From Chamaelirium japonicum (taxonomy: Eukaryota > Streptophyta > Magnoliopsida > Liliales > Melanthiaceae): a stretch of 64,000 nt of DNA. The notes beneath the pieces were generated by a model. That model was not told the DNA's origin and made no database searches. It was given only the letters and a program-made list of their open reading frames with translations. How positions within the stretch are numbered: the stretch's first letter is position 1; the number at the start of each line of letters is the position of its first letter. The position numbers and the translations under genes were made by a program. This document shows positions 63,832 to 64,000 of this stretch, piece by piece. Location of the stretch: contig OX393554.1 in assembly GCA_947650365.1 (NCBI GenBank), positions 35,435,137 through 35,499,136 of the forward strand, in the 5' to 3' direction.

Positions 63832-64000
63832 ATTATTGATGGTTTAATTGATACTTGTTCGGTGAAAAAATAACTTGGAACACACCTATTAAAGAAAAGA
63901 ATACCTCGTGATCTGGAGGGGTGATTCGTAGAGTAGCCAAGTAGAAAGGACAATGCTAGTGATTCTCTCTCCATGTCTCCTTGTAGGATGGAAAATGATT
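63832..64000. repeat. Second copy of a 170-bp direct repeat (first at 61318-61490)
   Basis: Shared words in the same order include ATTGATGGTTTAATTGATAC, TTCGGTGA(G/A)AAAATAACTTGG, GGAGGGGTGATTC, AAGTAGAAAGGACAATGC and GTGATTCTCTCTCCATG. The copies are about 2.5 kb apart and moderately diverged. The second copy reaches the window edge and may continue. Confidence 0.85.

Noticed and set aside
63726..63974. Short basic protein frame, possibly organellar
   Set aside because: I could not match it to any organellar gene I know, and its sister copy at 61318-61503 does not conserve the frame.

Overview
The window is nuclear DNA of a flowering plant. Evidence: intron-bearing plant genes (a heavy-metal-associated isoprenylated protein gene and two exons of a Gfo/Idh/MocA oxidoreductase), plant-type LTR retrotransposons primed by initiator-tRNA-Met-like sites, hAT elements with 8-bp target duplications, a CACTA terminus, and long CT and TA microsatellites. 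I cannot place it to family, nor decide between monocot and eudicot. There are no bacterial-style operons, CRISPR arrays or rRNA/tRNA genes. Roughly 50 of the 64 kb is LTR retrotransposon.

Layout: (1) 1-490 is a degenerate tandem repeat. (2) 612-15223 is a Ty3/Gypsy chromovirus derivative (TSD TTTTC) that has lost RT and RNase H by an in-frame deletion; it is split by a second, related chromovirus at 3891-11409 (TSD GGTAG), and its right LTR carries a 1.3-kb hAT-like insertion. All coding is on the minus strand and broken. (3) 15229-23400 is low-copy-looking DNA with exons 1 and 2 of the oxidoreductase gene on the minus strand, separated by a 4.2-kb intron, plus three short hAT elements with clear target duplications. 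The later exons are not seen; if the gene is intact they lie beyond the left edge, with the nested chromoviruses sitting in an intron. (4) 23404-57146 is a 33.7-kb nest of two related, minus-strand, gag-protease-only Ty3/Gypsy elements (tentatively Tat-like): an outer copy (TSD GTAGC) with 4-5 kb repeat-filled LTRs, and an inner copy at 28729-43683 (TSD GCGGG) whose 2468-bp LTRs are nearly identical. Neither encodes RT, RNase H or integrase, so both look non-autonomous. (5) 57152-58300 is one LTR and leader of a further element. (6) 58301-64000 holds the three-exon HIPP gene at 59959-60766 (plus strand), then AT-rich DNA with a CACTA end and a direct duplication.

How the parts relate: the two complete host-type features are the HIPP gene (apparently intact) and the partial oxidoreductase gene. 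Everything else is mobile DNA at various stages of decay. In both retrotransposon nests the inner element belongs to a family related to its host element. The most unusual structure is the Tat-like polyprotein. Its post-gag region is duplicated, the second copy lacks the protease, and the outer element differs from the inner by a 99-bp absence that removes the only stop between the two modules, fusing them into a 2005-residue reading frame.
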